Notes: generated by a model not told the origin, from the letters alone. DNA of 64,000 bases from Ignavibacteriales bacterium (GCA_026390775.1 JAPLFF010000007.1:1364001-1428000); one strand, 5' to 3'. Shown: positions 1 to 9,660, counted from the first letter of the stretch. Translations and numbers: made by a program.

Positions 1-289
1 TATATTCGTTCTCGTCAAATCCATGAAGATCTTTATTATCGTTGCGTGCAAAACGTAGTGCGCGATAAGCAAAAATTCTCTCAGCTTCTAAAATATGACC
101 GAGAACTTCTTTAACGCTCCATTTCTCGGGAGAATAACGGAACTCCGATTGTTTTTTGGTAACATTTTTGAATAATCTTTTTACTTCAGCGATTTGCTTG
201 TTCATACTTTTAACAACATCCCCGTCCGGAACTTTTTCAATATAAGTATGATAGTATAAAGCGTATTCATCTTTGTTGGGCCGTTTCAT
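1..289 (-). CDS. DinB-like protein, C-terminally truncated by window edge
   Basis: The reading frame starts at the ATG at 289 behind an AGGT ribosome site and runs off the left edge without a stop. About 96 residues are visible. The helix with WSVKEVLGHILEAERIFAYR resembles the first metal-binding region of the DinB/YfiT four-helix bundle (an early His in a W-S-x-K-E-V-L-x-H pattern), a family of putative metal-dependent enzymes including thiol-S-transferases. The other two His ligands would lie outside the window. It lies just upstream of mgsA on the same strand (10 bases apart) and could be cotranscribed. The substrate is unknown. Confidence 0.7.
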   Translation of the reverse strand, partial: MKRPNKDEYALYYHTYIEKVPDGDVVKSMNKQIAEVKRLFKNVTKKQSEFRYSPEKWSVKEVLGHILEAERIFAYRALRFARNDNKDLHGFDENEY

Positions 290-298
290 TTTTTACCT

Positions 299-760
299 CT
301 ATGAAATATCACGTGTTAAATAATCGTTATAATCCAGAACGATACGGGAATATTCTTCCTTCATAAGAGGTGAAGAAAAAATAAAATCCGCAGATGCTCT
401 GTTACATGCAATAGGAATATTCCAAACAACAGCAATGCGAAGAAGTGCTTTCACATCAGGATCGTGCGGCTGAGGTTCAAGCGGATCCCAGAAAAAAATC
501 AGCACATCAATTTTATTTTCTGAAATTTTTGCGCCAAGCTGCTGATCGCCTCCGAGAGGACCACTTTGCAATCGGGTTACATTAAATCCCAAATCTTGTT
601 CAAGCAATTTTCCGGTTGTTCCCGTTGCATAAATTTCATGATCACCAAGATTACCGCGGTTGAATTTTGCCCACTCTATCAAATCTTGTTTCTTGTTATC
701 ATGAGCAACGAGAGCAATCCTTTTCTTTTTCTTCATTTCTACGTTGATAAATTTATTCAT
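299..760 (-). CDS. mgsA: methylglyoxal synthase
   Basis: Converts dihydroxyacetone phosphate to methylglyoxal and phosphate in the cytosol, a bypass of lower glycolysis. The 153 residues match the family length. Visible are the N-terminal [10 protein letters not shown], the GPLGGDQQ phosphate loop (residues 67-74) and the [20 protein letters not shown] segment. H20, D72 and H99 align with the E. coli catalytic H19, D71 and H98. The ATG follows AGGAG with short spacing; an internal Met9 is possible, since the family often begins near the [13 protein letters not shown] part. It lies downstream of a papain-like peptidase on the same strand. Confidence 0.95.
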   Translation of the reverse strand: MNKFINVEMKKKKRIALVAHDNKKQDLIEWAKFNRGNLGDHEIYATGTTGKLLEQDLGFNVTRLQSGPLGGDQQLGAKISENKIDVLIFFWDPLEPQPHDPDVKALLRIAVVWNIPIACNRASADFIFSSPLMKEEYSRIVLDYNDYLTRDIS

Positions 761-830
761 ACATCTCCTAATTATATTTTATTTTTTCCTTTAACATCGC
801 ACTAAAATAATAACAGCATAAAGTAAAATA

Positions 831-2048
831 TTATTTCTTGAACTTACTTAACAAATCAGCAATAGCATCTTTATGTGCCATGAATCCAAGCATTTTTAGC
901 TTCACATAATTTTCTTGGTAAAAATAATATCCTTTATCACCTACATTGAATGAACCCGAACCTGAATCTTTTATTAAGTACCAATCTTTACCATCTTTAT
1001 TTAAATAACCGACCATGTGAATTCCGTGGTCATCGCCGGTTGTTCCGTTGCTAAAACGAAATTGCCGTGCGGACTCATCAATATATTCAGAAGGAACATC
1101 GAATGAAGGAATCATAGCAACTTTTGCGTGCGATTCGATTCCGGCTTCAGAAACATCTCCGAAAATTGCGAGTGTAAATCCCTTTCTGATTGTACTTTTT
1201 ATAGTTGACATAAAAACATCGAGAGGAACATTATAGTAGTCTTTGTTATGCCACCAATTATCCGGGACCTCATACTCAACTTTTTCATAATATGGTTTTT
1301 GCATTAACGACATAACGGCAACGTAATCATCTAAGTTAAGCCCGACTATTTTACTTAAATATTCTTTTGGTGTGTATTCTTTTCCATCAACAGTAAATTT
1401 GGTTGGCGGTTCGCCCAGATAATGATTTAAAATTGATTTTACAGTACTAACAACTTCATCTTCGTTCCATGAATTTGTATTCTTGATACCGATTAGATAA
1501 TTGTTGATCTCTTGAAACATTTTTCCGTGATCGTTATGTTTTTGTCCCGGTAGTTTTCCGTCGTAAACATTTTCCGGTACGATACCATATTCTTTCCAAA
1601 TTCTAATAACTGCATTTGCTTCCGATCCTTCACCGATAGCCGAATTTCCTCTTTCGGTTACGAATCTTCTAACCTTTGCCAGATATTCCCAATAAGCAGT
1701 CCAAATCTCTGAGAGTTTAATTTTTATGTTATGAATTCGATAAACTTCAGATTCCAAGTAAGATGTTGTTGAGAAAGACCAGCAAGTTCCGGTGTTGCCT
1801 TGATTGATGGGATCATTGTGCCAGTAAGATGTGAATTCATTTTTTGATTTAGGAAGATTAAGTCCGGTATAATCCATTTTAAATATTTTATTATCGGACT
1901 TTTCTTTTTTGTTGAAATCATCAATCCCTTTTTGGATTTCATCCCAAAATTCACTTTTCGGTTGAACAAATGTTCCCTTATCATGAACTTGTGCTGTGAT
2001 TAATCCGCTTAATAAAAAGGTGAATAGAAAGATTTTAAAATTCTTCAT
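831..2048 (-). CDS. C1 family (papain-like) cysteine peptidase, secreted
   Basis: A 405-residue protein with a Sec signal peptide (about residues 1-19). The catalytic Cys89 sits in QGNTGTCWSFSTTS, and His344 in DDHGIHMVGY. The motif order and large spacer resemble the bleomycin hydrolase/aminopeptidase C branch (C1B) found exported in Bacteroidota. The third position of the triad, usually Asn in N-S-W-G, reads IKDSGSG, so Asp361 replaces Asn. The lineage may tolerate this, or activity may be altered. The ATG is preceded by CCGGAG. The gene probably acts in the periplasm or outside the cell, and no partner gene is obvious. Confidence 0.85.
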   Translation of the reverse strand: MKNFKIFLFTFLLSGLITAQVHDKGTFVQPKSEFWDEIQKGIDDFNKKEKSDNKIFKMDYTGLNLPKSKNEFTSYWHNDPINQGNTGTCWSFSTTSYLESEVYRIHNIKIKLSEIWTAYWEYLAKVRRFVTERGNSAIGEGSEANAVIRIWKEYGIVPENVYDGKLPGQKHNDHGKMFQEINNYLIGIKNTNSWNEDEVVSTVKSILNHYLGEPPTKFTVDGKEYTPKEYLSKIVGLNLDDYVAVMSLMQKPYYEKVEYEVPDNWWHNKDYYNVPLDVFMSTIKSTIRKGFTLAIFGDVSEAGIESHAKVAMIPSFDVPSEYIDESARQFRFSNGTTGDDHGIHMVGYLNKDGKDWYLIKDSGSGSFNVGDKGYYFYQENYVKLKMLGFMAHKDAIADLLSKFKK

Positions 2049-2234
2049 TTTATTTCTCCGGTTATTCTAATAATGGACAAATTTTACACATCAAAATTAA
2101 TGAAAGAAAGGGAAGATTGTATAGATAAATTTGATAGAAATAAAAGCGTATCTTTTTATAAATTGAGATTGCTTTTGAAAGTTGATTTGCGATAGTTTCA
2201 ATTAAACTAATCTTGAAATCAAGGAGAGATTATT

Positions 2235-3545
2235 ATGTACTCACGTCGACAATTTTTAAATAGGTTTATGATTTCTACAGGCGGTGCATTTATTGCTTTA
2301 AGAACCGATGCCTTTGCACGTGCAACAGAAGCATTAGCTAAATTAAATCCATCAGTCTCTCCGGTAGAATCAGCAAGTGATGAAGACTTCTGGGGCAGAA
2401 TTCAATCGGCATTTGATGTTGATCGTTCGCTAATAAATTTAAATAACGGCGGCGTTTCACCATCTCCGCGAGTTGTTATAGATGCTTTCAAACGTTATGT
2501 AGATTATTGTAACCAAGCACCGTCATATTATATGTGGCAGCATGTTGAACCTAAAATCGAAACAGTACGTGAAAAATTAGCAATTGTATTCGGATGTGAT
2601 AAAGAAGAAATCGCAATTACTAGAAACGATAGCGAATCGCTGCAAATCATTCAACTGGGAATTGATTTTAAACCCGGAGATGAAATTCTTACTACCACGC
2701 AAGATTATCCCCGCATGTTAACAACATTTAATCAAATGGAAAGACGAATAGGTATAAAAGTAAACAAGGTTCAATATCCGACTCCTCTCATAAATAAAGA
2801 TGATTACGTAGAAGCACTCAAAAACGGAATTACTTCTAAAACTAAATTGATTTTAATAAGCCATACTTGTTTTCTAACCGGGCAGATTCTTCCTGTACGT
2901 AATGTTTGCAGAGCAGCACATGAAAAAGGGATTGAAGTTATTGTTGACGGGGCACATTCGTTTAATCATTTTCCTTACACTCTTGCAGATCTTGAATGTG
3001 ATTATTTCGGAACTTCACTTCACAAATGGACTTACGCTCCGATCGGAACCGGAATGTTGTATGTAAAAAGAGATCTAATTAAAAAAGTATGGCCGTTAAT
3101 GGCGGCATCAAAAGAAATGGAAGACAACATCCGCAAGTTCGAAGAGATAGGAACTCATCCGGCCGCAAATCATAATGCGATTGCAGAAGCTCTTGCATTC
3201 AATGAAGCAATTGGGATTGACAGAAAAGCTGAAAGATTCCGCTATCTTCACAAACGGTGGATCAATCGTGTTAAAAAATATGATAACGTTAAATTTTTGA
3301 TTGATATAGATGATGAATCTAATTGGGCGGGGATAGTGAATTTTAATATTACAGGAGTAAACATCAGTAAACTTGCTGAGTATTTATTAAATAAACATAG
3401 GATCTTTGTAGTTGTTATTATTTTTGAAGAGTTCAAAGGGTTACGCATTACACCAAATGTTTATACAATGGTTTCTGAAATGGATCTTTTCGCAGATGTG
3501 ATTGAATCTGTTGCGCGTGGTGAAGTAAAAGAAGTATTGGAATAA
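2235..3545 (+). CDS. Tat-exported class V aminotransferase family protein
   Basis: 436 residues. The N-terminus reads YSRRQFLNRF followed by a hydrophobic stretch, a twin-arginine signal (S-R-R-x-F-L), so the folded PLP enzyme is predicted to be exported. The PLP lysine is K264 in GTSLHKWTYAPIG, with D238 in VIVDGAHSF contacting the cofactor. Sequence style is that of isopenicillin-N-epimerase/cysteine-desulfurase-like fold-type I enzymes. Substrate unknown. A strong AAGGAGAG site precedes the ATG. It is convergent with the next gene and is likely a single transcription unit. Tat-exported members of this family are common in Bacteroidota (family knowledge). Confidence 0.88.
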   Translation: MYSRRQFLNRFMISTGGAFIALRTDAFARATEALAKLNPSVSPVESASDEDFWGRIQSAFDVDRSLINLNNGGVSPSPRVVIDAFKRYVDYCNQAPSYYMWQHVEPKIETVREKLAIVFGCDKEEIAITRNDSESLQIIQLGIDFKPGDEILTTTQDYPRMLTTFNQMERRIGIKVNKVQYPTPLINKDDYVEALKNGITSKTKLILISHTCFLTGQILPVRNVCRAAHEKGIEVIVDGAHSFNHFPYTLADLECDYFGTSLHKWTYAPIGTGMLYVKRDLIKKVWPLMAASKEMEDNIRKFEEIGTHPAANHNAIAEALAFNEAIGIDRKAERFRYLHKRWINRVKKYDNVKFLIDIDDESNWAGIVNFNITGVNISKLAEYLLNKHRIFVVVIIFEEFKGLRITPNVYTMVSEMDLFADVIESVARGEVKEVLE

Positions 3546-3607
3546 CTATCGGTTGTCAGCCATCTACTTTTAGTGATTTTTTTTAGCCGATTGCCGACAG
3601 CTGATAG
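3546..3607. terminator. imperfect inverted repeat between convergent genes
   Basis: CTATCGGTTGTCAGC at the left pairs imperfectly with GCCGACAGCTGATAG at the right, with a T-rich centre. It occupies almost all of the space between two convergent genes and could act as a bidirectional terminator or be a repeat relic. Confidence 0.4.
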
Positions 3608-3609
3608 CA

Positions 3610-4692
3610 TTAATGAACTTGTTTTAAGATGGTTTGATTAATCGGACCAAAAAGATCTTTAAAATTATATCCCATACTTATTAAATCATTCTTTTTAGAA
3701 ATTAAAAAATCTTTTACGGTCTCAATGCCAATAACTTTTGTAATGCCTATACGCAGTACTTGTTCTTTATCAACATAAACATCACCTTTATATGGAAGCA
3801 TCGGATTATATTCAAGATCTCGTTCTTTAATTAAAGGTCGTAAAGTATTTTCAAATTCAGCCGGAACAGATTTTACAATTCCAACCAATTCAAAATTAGG
3901 AACACCATCGCGTATGGCAAGAACAATTCCTCCGCTGCAACCTTTATTGAATACCGCATCAATTAGAAAAATATGTTTTTCTTTCCCCGGACTGCTGACA
4001 ATTCCTTTCGAGATCATTTTATAGTTCATTGGAAATCCAAATACATAAACAAAACTTCCCCATTCAAGTTCTGCTGAATTACCCCAGGTATAGTTGAAAG
4101 TTGTCATCCTTAAAGTTTCATTTAAAGTATATCTTCTTCCGAGCAATGCGATATCCATATTTTTATCTTGAAGAATTATATCAAGTTCTCCGCTCTCAGG
4201 AAAATCGGCGACATAATTTGTTTGTTTCGATTTGATAGAGATACTCTCGATAAATTGAGATGAAGTTCCATCTGGGTTTACAAAATATGAAACAACTGTA
4301 TCCGGGAAAGAAACGATATGAGCAACAGTTAACAGCGCAACTAATCCTTGGTTGGCAAATATTATTGTTCCGGTTCCGGATGCGGTACGATTGAAATAAA
4401 CTTTCTCAACTGCATTCTTTTCAAAATCTATTTGATTCAGTTGTCGTAAAGTAAAAATTTTATTGCGATTGAACACATAGCTTTCATAAAATGCTATACT
4501 GTTTATTAAGCGGATAGAATTACTTACCTCTTCAAGCTGTTGTGATGAATTTCTGTATGGAAACTCACTATCGTATTTGCCGTCATTTAAGGTGGGGTAA
4601 ACTTTTTCAAAAATGGACGATGAAGTACATGAGAGAATTGAAAATAAAAGCGGCATTGCAAGTAATGTTCTAATTTGAAATTTTCGAATCAT
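3610..4692 (-). CDS. trypsin-like serine peptidase lipoprotein
   Basis: The frame is open to 4794, but the ATG at 4692 has an AGGTAAA site and begins a lipoprotein signal ending SILSC (Cys22), so that start is used. The 360-residue product has the chymotrypsin/HtrA-type triad: H125 in LTVAHIVSF, D180 in NMDIALLGR and S253 in NKGCSGGIVLA. A two-barrel protease domain is therefore likely, and I see no PDZ domain. It would be anchored to a membrane facing the periplasm or surface. It lies 115 bases downstream of the M61 peptidase gene, separated by a large hairpin. Substrate unknown; a quality-control or processing role is inference. Confidence 0.82.
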   Translation of the reverse strand: MIRKFQIRTLLAMPLLFSILSCTSSSIFEKVYPTLNDGKYDSEFPYRNSSQQLEEVSNSIRLINSIAFYESYVFNRNKIFTLRQLNQIDFEKNAVEKVYFNRTASGTGTIIFANQGLVALLTVAHIVSFPDTVVSYFVNPDGTSSQFIESISIKSKQTNYVADFPESGELDIILQDKNMDIALLGRRYTLNETLRMTTFNYTWGNSAELEWGSFVYVFGFPMNYKMISKGIVSSPGKEKHIFLIDAVFNKGCSGGIVLAIRDGVPNFELVGIVKSVPAEFENTLRPLIKERDLEYNPMLPYKGDVYVDKEQVLRIGITKVIGIETVKDFLISKKNDLISMGYNFKDLFGPINQTILKQVH

Positions 4693-4767
4693 TGTTTTAC
4701 CTGAGTGGCTGCTTATCTGAAGTAAATCTAACAGAAAAAAACATGTTAATAAAGGGGGAAAACTAAG

Positions 4768-4797
4768 GTCTTGGCGGATATAAATCCGCGCCAAGAC
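4768..4797 (-). terminator. large hairpin between M61 peptidase and serine peptidase genes
   Basis: GTCTTGGCGGAT pairs with ATCCGCGCCAAGAC around an ATAA loop with a two-base bulge. On the minus strand it lies 11 bases after the M61 stop and is followed by CTTAGTTTT, a weak U-run. It may be a terminator. The core CGGATTTATATCCG also resembles the extragenic palindromes near 35549 and 7767. Confidence 0.5.
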
Positions 4798-4807
4798 TAA
4801 AAATTGA

Positions 4808-6586
4808 TTATAAGTTTTTCATCCAAGCACTTCGTAATTCAAGTTGTTGTTCTGAAGCATCATCTAGAACCTTAAATTGATGTTTGATCGCTCTGGGCTG
4901 TATAGAACATGTTACTTCTTTTTCTTGACCGTTCCGTTCTATTGTAAGAACAAATATGCCGCCTACTTTTATATTTCTCATAAAGCCGAATTTGCTTTGT
5001 GCATTTTGTAAGGTAACTTCTTCACCGTTCACTTTAGTTATTAAATCAAGTACGTGAACACCATCGGCGGTTGGGTTATCTACACGAATGACGATAAACT
5101 TATTATCTTTTACTCCAATCCCAAACCCAAGAGAAATTTTTGAACTGTCTATACCTATAAATTCTTTGTATTCAATTCCAAGTTTTCCAAAATATTCCGC
5201 GACAGGCAGTTTATCTGTTCCTTTAATATATCTATTGATAAAATCTGCGATCTCGGGATAAGTACGATTTACAAATTCATCAAAGAAATCTTTTTCGCTG
5301 AATGCTTTGTTAACACCATAGTCTTTATAAAGTTGATTTAGTACTTCCCGCAATCCCTTTTTCCCTTTTGAAAGTTCGAGCAGACGGATATCAAGCAGGC
5401 AGCCGACAACAGCACCCTTTTGATAAATATTCCCATATTGATCTTGTCTTTCTGTTGAATGAAGAGAAAGATCAACAAGTGAAATTGTTGGGTCGTAATT
5501 ATCGTTGACAATAAGTTTAGATTTCATATCAGCAAGATAATCGTCAAGAGAAATAAGATAATCTCGTAACTGAAGAATGTCGGAAGCCCATTCAGTTACT
5601 CCTTCATACAACCAAATATGTTGAGACATAGTCGGTTTTTCAAAATTGAAATTACCAATTAATTCACTATGAATATTTAACGGAGTAACAACATGATAAA
5701 ATTCGTGAGCAGCCATTGACTTAATCTCTTTAGCTACATTTTCTTCAAGAGGACTTTCGTTGAGGATATATTCGGAACTAAAATTATGTTCCCACGCACC
5801 AGCAGAAAAATTTTCAAAATGGAAAAGAAAAGTATAATGATCCACAGGAAGTCCTTGTGTGAATTGACTTGTAGCCGTCAGCATATCTTCGAGTAAGATT
5901 AATATTTGATCTGAAGTAACTTTCCCGGTCTTGGAATAAGTATATACTTCAACTGAAGTGTTCTCAATTTTGGTTGTTGTTTTTGTAAGATTACCAAGGA
6001 GGATCGGAGAATCAACAACATAATCATAATCGGGCGCATCGTAAAAACCATCTTTGTCAAGATTTAATGCTGTACCAGCTATCCATTCTTTTGGATAATC
6101 CAATTTTATTTTAATTGGAGTTTTCTCCATCCCATGAAAATATCCGAAAACGCATTGACCGTTTATCAGCGCATTGTCTTTTTCTAAAGATGTTCCGCAC
6201 ATTGCATAGACCGGATTTTCTTTTACAGGAGTATCCCACGTTTCGGCAATTGTATAAACTAATTTTGCTGTCTTAGTAGGTTCTTCAAGTTCCCATTGAT
6301 TGGTTGAGATTTGCTTTGATCCCAATTCATTTCCTTTATCATCATAAGCTTTGAATGAACGGACAAATCTGCCTATATCCATTGTCTGATATGTTCCCGG
6401 CGCAGTTGATGCAAACTGATAAATTTTATTTTGCTCTGTAAGTTTTTCGGGTACTAAAGTAACTTTGAAAAGATCATCTGCACGATCATTTAAATTTACG
6501 TAAAATTTTTGCTGAGCAGATATTGCCGTTAACGAGGCAAGAAGAAATAAAACTGTTAGGAATAAGAATCTAATTTGATTTTTCAT
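4808..6586 (-). CDS. M61 family (glycyl aminopeptidase-like) metallopeptidase with PDZ domain
   Basis: 592 residues with a Sec signal peptide (about 1-24). An N-terminal beta domain typical of M61 is followed by the zinc site HEFYH (294-298), with the third ligand E328 in LYEGVTEWAS. A PDZ domain covers about residues 480-570 (FGIGVKDNKFIVIRV through FVLTIERNG). Family members are periplasmic zinc aminopeptidases with broad or Gly/Ala preference. The ATG is preceded by AAGGAAG. Length and domain order fit the family. Regulation is not visible. Confidence 0.92.
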   Translation of the reverse strand: MKNQIRFLFLTVLFLLASLTAISAQQKFYVNLNDRADDLFKVTLVPEKLTEQNKIYQFASTAPGTYQTMDIGRFVRSFKAYDDKGNELGSKQISTNQWELEEPTKTAKLVYTIAETWDTPVKENPVYAMCGTSLEKDNALINGQCVFGYFHGMEKTPIKIKLDYPKEWIAGTALNLDKDGFYDAPDYDYVVDSPILLGNLTKTTTKIENTSVEVYTYSKTGKVTSDQILILLEDMLTATSQFTQGLPVDHYTFLFHFENFSAGAWEHNFSSEYILNESPLEENVAKEIKSMAAHEFYHVVTPLNIHSELIGNFNFEKPTMSQHIWLYEGVTEWASDILQLRDYLISLDDYLADMKSKLIVNDNYDPTISLVDLSLHSTERQDQYGNIYQKGAVVGCLLDIRLLELSKGKKGLREVLNQLYKDYGVNKAFSEKDFFDEFVNRTYPEIADFINRYIKGTDKLPVAEYFGKLGIEYKEFIGIDSSKISLGFGIGVKDNKFIVIRVDNPTADGVHVLDLITKVNGEEVTLQNAQSKFGFMRNIKVGGIFVLTIERNGQEKEVTCSIQPRAIKHQFKVLDDASEQQLELRSAWMKNL

Positions 6587-6713
6587 TTATCAGACTTCCT
6601 TAATTTTTGAATTGAGTAAATATTAAGACGATTTGTAAATGATTAAGTTCTTATTATTACCTAAATAGCCACTAAGATAATTCACCTTAGATATTCTAGT
6701 ACTTGGTAGAGTA

Positions 6714-6937
6714 TTATTTATTCTCCGGTAATTTTTCAAAGAGTAATTCAGTAAAAATGAAGTCGGGAGAATTTGGAACTTCGAAAGTCATTTTCTTAAT
6801 ATCATAATTAAAATTCACATCAGATTTTACCCAGCTGCGGGTTAAAAATTCATCTTCCCAATCAATATAAAACATATCATAAATTCTTGAGATAGGTCAT
6901 TTAATAAATTCGAGCAATAAGAATTTAGATATTTCAT
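6714..6937 (-). pseudogene. small unknown gene, apparently frameshifted, coupled to the kinase-like gene
   Basis: An ATG at 6937 overlaps the stop of the upstream kinase-like gene as TAATG, an arrangement typical of translational coupling. It opens MKYLNSYCSNLLNDLSQEF and then hits a stop about 30 codons later. An overlapping frame continues as YDMFYIDWEDEFLTRSWVKS and ends LLFEKLPENK at 6714. The two pieces together would give about 75-80 residues. Either a one-base indel has broken a small gene near 6880-6890, or only the downstream 53-residue ORF (ATG at 6875) is used. No family recognised. Confidence 0.45.
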
Positions 6938-7686
6938 TATTCGTTTACTAATTCCTTAAATGGGCTTGTAAAGAATTCCGGGAAGCGTCTAATTACACAG
7001 TGTCCTATCATTTCCGCAATCTCTTCAAACTTGAGAAGGTTTGTATTAACAATAGAATGATAGATAAGAGGGTCTTCAATATTTTTATGAAAATATTTCC
7101 AGATATAATTTTTTCTGGATTCGTCCTCCTCTTTAATAAAATCAGTTGCGGTTTTCCTGTCAACATTGTAAAGCTGCATCGCATTTTCAATTCTGAAACT
7201 AAGCGGTGCAACAAACCGGATATGGAAAGCATTCGGAATTTTTGCTGTTATTATATTTGCACCTCTTCCAACAATAATTACGTTTCCATATTCAGCAAGT
7301 TTTAAAATTGTGTGTGAGGTTTTGTGGAGAAGAGAAAGTTTTGAAGGAGAAATTCCCAATATCTCTCCGAACCACGAATCAATTTTGTGCTGTTTCTCTT
7401 CCGATAGATATTTTCGAAAATGTTCGGGCAGGTGATGATCTTCCATTATCTTTTCTATCAGATCACGGTCAAAATAGGTCCAATCGTTATAATTATCGAT
7501 GGCATAATGATTAAAATACTCAATTAAATTTTCGCAGATTGCTACAGCGCCAATTCCAGTTTCGCGGGAAATTGTGATTGTAGGACCGGGATTCATTTTT
7601 CGTTTACGGAATTCTGCTTCTTCAGATTCTTGATAATGTTTGTTAATATAAATGCGGGCTTTTTCGTAAGAACCAAGGACTTTCAT
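6937..7686 (-). CDS. cytidylate kinase-like family protein
   Basis: The frame opens at 7740, but the ATG at 7686 has a near-perfect GGGAGGTGG site and is preferred, giving 249 residues. The segment PGPTITISRETGIGAVAICE replaces the usual P-loop of cytidylate kinase, as in the AAA_26 'cytidylate kinase-like' family, where Gly/Ser/Arg-rich SRETG-type motifs are typical. YFDRDLIEKIMEDHHLP and VIIVGRGANIITA also match that family. It may phosphorylate an unidentified small substrate; a role as true CMP kinase is unlikely. It is followed by a coupled small ORF (TAATG). Confidence 0.8.
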   Translation of the reverse strand: MKVLGSYEKARIYINKHYQESEEAEFRKRKMNPGPTITISRETGIGAVAICENLIEYFNHYAIDNYNDWTYFDRDLIEKIMEDHHLPEHFRKYLSEEKQHKIDSWFGEILGISPSKLSLLHKTSHTILKLAEYGNVIIVGRGANIITAKIPNAFHIRFVAPLSFRIENAMQLYNVDRKTATDFIKEEDESRKNYIWKYFHKNIEDPLIYHSIVNTNLLKFEEIAEMIGHCVIRRFPEFFTSPFKELVNE

Positions 7687-7766
7687 ATTCCACCTCCCGA
7701 TTAAGTTATAAAATGGAGGAGAGGAAATTTCTACATGCAATTTAATTAAAAATTTAGATTAGAAAT

Positions 7767-7790
7767 AATCCGCAACTTTCGTTGCGGATT
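7767..7790. repeat. perfect extragenic palindrome
   Basis: AATCCGCAAC-TTTC-GTTGCGGATT is a perfect 10-base-pair stem with a 4-base loop between two minus-strand genes. There is no U-run on either side, so it is not a classical terminator. It is similar in style to the palindromes at 35476-35610. Confidence 0.6.
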
Positions 7791-7827
7791 AAGGGTAGAG
7801 GTAAGTGAAAATTTTTTTATAAGTGTG

Positions 7828-9492
7828 TTAATCTAAATTTGGATGTTTTTTATGATAATCAGTTGCATCTTGAAAAGCTTTAGCAACAGCGATTATTTTT
7901 CCTTCATCGAACAGTTTCCCCATGAATGTAATGCTTGTTAATGTCCCTTTTTTAGTGAAACCAGTTGGCACTACAACGGAAGGATGTCCAGTTAAATTTG
8001 TCAGAAGTAAATTATTTCCTTCCCAAGATGGGGCAATGTAGACATCAATTTTTTCCATCAGCTTTTGCATTTCTTGAATTAGCATATAGCGGATTCTGTT
8101 TGCGTTAATGTATTCTACTGCAGGAATAAATCTGGATGCACGGAAAATATTAGGCCATGCGCCTTTAAATTGACGGGCGAGCAGATCATCTTTATTAGAT
8201 CGTGTTAGTTCATCAAAAGCGGCACCCGCTTCTGCTGTTAAAATAATTTGAATATCATTTACTGCGACATCCGGCAAATCTATCGGGATCAGCTGAGCGC
8301 CGAGCGCTTCTAATTTTTTTAATGCTAAAGAATCATTTTGATGGAAAGAATATTTCTTCGCGAAATCATTTTTCAAATAACCAATCTTTAGTTTTTTAAA
8401 ATCAACTTTGGAATTATAATTAAACGGTACATCATAAAGAGTCTGATCTTTTCCGTCAGTTCCGCGGATAACATCAAAAACAATTGCGAGGTCTTCAGCA
8501 TTTCTACAGAGTAGGCCGATCTTATCCATAGACCAGCTTAATGCCATTGCGCCGGCGCGACTTACACGTCCGTAACTTGGGCGCAATCCCGTTACACCAC
8601 AAACTGTTGAAGGAGAGACAATTGATCCCCAAGTTTCTGTTCCGATAGCAAACGGAAGAAGTCCGGCAGAAACAGATGAAGCAGAACCTGCCGATGAACC
8701 GCTCGATCCTTTTGTTGTATCCCACGGGTTGCGAGTCATTCCGCCGAACCAAACGTCATCCATTGCAAGTTCGCCCATTGAAAGTTTTGCACACAATACA
8801 GCGCCGGCATCTTCCAGTTTTTTTATTACTGTTGCGTCTTCGTCTATCATTTGTTCTTTGAATGGTGCCGCTCCCCATGTAGTCCTGTAATCTTTTGTTG
8901 TAAGCAGATCTTTTACTCCAAACGGAATACCGTGAAGCATGCCTCTGTATTTTCCTTTTGAAATTTCTTCATCGGCTTTTTTTGCCTGCTTAAGTGCAAA
9001 CTTTTCGGTAAGCGTTATTACAGAGTGAAGTTTTGGTCCGAATTTTTTTAATCTATCAAGAAACATTTTTGTTAACTCAGTTGAACTCACTTTTTTTGTT
9101 TTAATTAAGTACGATAGCTCGCCAACAGAGTAATATATAAGATCTTCGATCTTAGCAGGCATTTTTGTACCGAAGTAGCTGCTAAATTTTAACGGGTATT
9201 GTTTTCGTTCAAACTTAAAGCCGGCAGGAATCGGATTAAAAAGAATTGCTGGTGGAATGCTGTTATCCAAACGAATCTTGTGAATATTTGTATAATAACC
9301 GAGTTGTTCGTTCAGTGCGTCCTGCATTGAATCACGCTCGACATCTGTAAATTCAATTCCGAATATTTTTTCTGCATTGGGGATATCTTCTTTTTTGATC
9401 TTTTTTTCTGTTTGCTGGGGGAAAGAGATTTGTGAACTAAGAAGAAGTAATATGATAAATTTTAAGAATGAAATATTTTTTAATGATTTCAT
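7828..9492 (-). CDS. exported amidase (amidase signature family)
   Basis: ATGs exist at 9504 and 9492. The latter puts a normal Lys-containing n-region directly at the signal peptide (MKSLKNISFLKFIILLLLSS) and has a weak GGA upstream, so I use it (554 residues). The amidase signature is present: catalytic Lys in GIPFGVKDLL (K194), the Ser-rich GSSGSSAGSAS (cis-Ser about S263) and the nucleophile in GTETWGSIVSP (about S290). Members hydrolyse C-N amide bonds. The signal peptide implies a periplasmic substrate rather than the Glu-tRNA(Gln) amidotransferase role of GatA. An N-terminal extension of about 110 residues before the catalytic domain is unassigned. Confidence 0.88.
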   Translation of the reverse strand: MKSLKNISFLKFIILLLLSSQISFPQQTEKKIKKEDIPNAEKIFGIEFTDVERDSMQDALNEQLGYYTNIHKIRLDNSIPPAILFNPIPAGFKFERKQYPLKFSSYFGTKMPAKIEDLIYYSVGELSYLIKTKKVSSTELTKMFLDRLKKFGPKLHSVITLTEKFALKQAKKADEEISKGKYRGMLHGIPFGVKDLLTTKDYRTTWGAAPFKEQMIDEDATVIKKLEDAGAVLCAKLSMGELAMDDVWFGGMTRNPWDTTKGSSGSSAGSASSVSAGLLPFAIGTETWGSIVSPSTVCGVTGLRPSYGRVSRAGAMALSWSMDKIGLLCRNAEDLAIVFDVIRGTDGKDQTLYDVPFNYNSKVDFKKLKIGYLKNDFAKKYSFHQNDSLALKKLEALGAQLIPIDLPDVAVNDIQIILTAEAGAAFDELTRSNKDDLLARQFKGAWPNIFRASRFIPAVEYINANRIRYMLIQEMQKLMEKIDVYIAPSWEGNNLLLTNLTGHPSVVVPTGFTKKGTLTSITFMGKLFDEGKIIAVAKAFQDATDYHKKHPNLD

Positions 9493-9660
9493 AATGATGT
9501 CCATTTTAGATTTTATTTAATTTCTGATTTACAATATATAAAGCGTACACAATCAATGATCTATTGTGAAAATTATGGATTGACGGAAAGGGAAGCAATG
9601 TTTATTTAATGATAAGTAAAAATTCTGAGTTAAGAATAATTTTATTAACTTTGTTTTATC

